Assembly (NCBI GenBank): GCA_023394615.1
Contig: JAEXAI010000009.1
Location: 1-64,000 of the forward strand
Source of the DNA: Actinomycetes bacterium
GTDB taxonomy: Bacteria > Actinomycetota > Coriobacteriia > Coriobacteriales > Eggerthellaceae
Length of the DNA: 64,000 nt
Direction: 5' to 3'
This document shows, in pieces, positions 63,069-64,000 of the stretch. Numbering within the stretch: the first letter of the stretch is position 1; each line of letters starts with the position of its first letter. A model generated the notes under the pieces. The model saw only the letters and a program-made list of their open reading frames with translations, was not told the DNA's origin and did no database searches. Position numbers and translations under genes: made by a program.

Positions 63069-64000
63069 GCGTAGAACAGCATGTCGTTGTACGTAGGCGC
63101 GGGCCAGAACTCGTGATCGGTGATGCACTCCAGTGCGTCGATTTCTACTCGCAAAGCCTCCATCGCCGGTACGGCCTCATGCGCATAGCAGGTAGCTTGA
63201 CTCAAATTGTCATCGGTGATGGATTCGGCTTTGGCGTGTATTTCCTTCAGCGCATTGAAAGCCTTATTCGCCTCGGCCAAGCCATCGATCAGAGAGTTCA
63301 GCAATGCTTCCTGATCCGACTGGTCGGCGCCGCTTGCGGCCGAGCGGATAGTGCTAATATCGCTTGCCACGTCAGCAGCATAGTCGTTGATGGCGGGCAG
63401 GTACAGGCGGCGCGTCATGCGCTCCATCACGTTGCACTCGATGTTCATAATCTTTGTGTACTTGTCCAACTTCACCTCGTAACGGCTGCGTACCTCGGGC
63501 TCGGTCAGAACACCGAATTCCGCGAATAGGTCAATGGACTTCTGCTCAATCAGGCACGGGAGAGCATCGGCCGTCGTGCGATTGTTGGCAAGCCCGCGCT
63601 TTTCAGCTTCGACGGGCCACTCATCGCTATAGCCGTTGCCGTTGAAAATAATACGCTGATGATCGGTCAGGGTCTTCTTTATGTACTTCAAAGCATTCGC
63701 CTCAAAGTCCGCACCCTCGGCCTCGTCCATGGCATCTGCGAAGCTCTTCAGGCTCTTCGCCATGCCCGTGTTCAAAATCATATTGCAGTCGCTCAGGTTC
63801 ACCTGCGAACCAGGCATGCGGAACTCGAATTTATTGCCGGTAAAGGCGAACGGGCTGGTGCGGTTGCGGTCTGTGTTGTCCTTCAGGAAGTTGGGCAGCA
63901 CGTCCACGCCCAGATCCATTGCAACGCGCTCAGCACTCTGATAATCATGACCGGTGATAATAGCATCCACTATCTCGCCGAGCTCATCGCCTAGGAAGAT
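63065..64000 (-). CDS. glnN: Type III glutamine synthetase, C-terminal part (cut by window edge)
   Basis: The frame runs through the right edge (partial; 5' end missing). The visible 311 residues carry the type III pattern: FLGDELGEIVDAI, TGNKFEFRMPGSQVNLSDCNMILNT, and a long helical C-terminus (EVRSRYEVKLDKYTKIMNIE). Type III enzymes are about 700 residues and make glutamine from glutamate, ammonia and ATP. The stop codon overlaps the adhesin stop by 3 bases on the opposite strand (63065-63068). Confidence 0.93.
   Translation of the reverse strand: MFLGDELGEIVDAIITGHDYQSAERVAMDLGVDVLPNFLKDNTDRNRTSPFAFTGNKFEFRMPGSQVNLSDCNMILNTGMAKSLKSFADAMDEAEGADFEANALKYIKKTLTDHQRIIFNGNGYSDEWPVEAEKRGLANNRTTADALPCLIEQKSIDLFAEFGVLTEPEVRSRYEVKLDKYTKIMNIECNVMERMTRRLYLPAINDYAADVASDISTIRSAASGADQSDQEALLNSLIDGLAEANKAFNALKEIHAKAESITDDNLSQATCYAHEAVPAMEALRVEIDALECITDHEFWPAPTYNDMLFYA

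Overview
The window looks like chromosome from an anaerobic, host-associated actinobacterium of the class Coriobacteriia, most likely family Eggerthellaceae. The reasons are two many-pass membrane proteins ending in LuxR-type DNA-binding domains, a Tat-exported FAD-only reductase with an SRRNFL signal and a serine-rich linker, rubrerythrin, a LutABC lactate system, citramalate synthase, a type III glutamine synthetase, apparently leaderless promoters, and G+C around the mid-fifties. The genus cannot be fixed from the sequence alone.

Layout. 1-393 is the upstream part of what looks like an rRNA operon leader running off the left edge. 394-3350 is a cadC/cadA-type metal-efflux operon with its promoter and operator. 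3496-3646 is a perfect 29-bp inverted repeat, followed by tRNA-Val. 4112-7030 holds a MATE pump, CcdA and a tethered thioredoxin. 7102-8591 holds MntP and a sirtuin. 8667-8850 looks like a free-standing small RNA gene with its own promoter and terminator. 8857-14070 is a DNA-maintenance block (dedA-dnaX-ybaB-recR-dgt) with SRP RNA upstream. 14928-18528 is nfnA-nfnB-folC. 18895-23653 is a complete Bce-type peptide-sensing module (regulator, kinase, ABC ATPase, permease). 23738-25557 pairs a V4R sensor with a GGDEF protein. 25709-31349 is an aquaporin divergent from lutABC and a lactaldehyde-type aldehyde dehydrogenase. 31473-33051 is a repeat-rich, gene-poor stretch ending in a lone DUF559-like gene. 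33145-38490 holds a ClC protein, a nitrilase, a small DxDGDG protein and an MFS transporter fused to CBS domains. 38675-41712 is a dihydroxyacetone kinase/aldolase operon. 41731-50681 is mixed (M18 peptidase, a degenerate YgjP-like protein, a 12-TM LuxR regulator, a sortase-anchored surface protein, AqpZ, rubrerythrin, NUDIX). 50813-54215 is ilvE-cimA-yerC-cysteine hydrolase. 54371-59538 holds a second LuxR regulator, DUF2252 and the Tat flavoprotein. 59931-63068 is a very large thioester/CnaB-repeat adhesin. The right edge cuts into type III glutamine synthetase.

The most unusual signal is a promoter architecture shared by two loci 28 kb apart, at 32018-32080 (before the DUF559-like gene) and 59833-59894 (before the adhesin). 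Both carry the same 31-nt sequence, made of 11-bp direct repeats of AAGGTTT. In both, the last repeat ends exactly 2 bp before a -10-like hexamer, the position expected for an activator that replaces the -35 element. The second is the 8667-8850 RNA: a TATAAT promoter, four successive hairpins, three unpaired G-rich GGAGG-like segments and a strong terminator, with no convincing reading frame. Other points of interest are a ClC protein lacking the gating glutamate, an MFS-CBS fusion and a YgjP-fold protein that has lost its HExxH motif.
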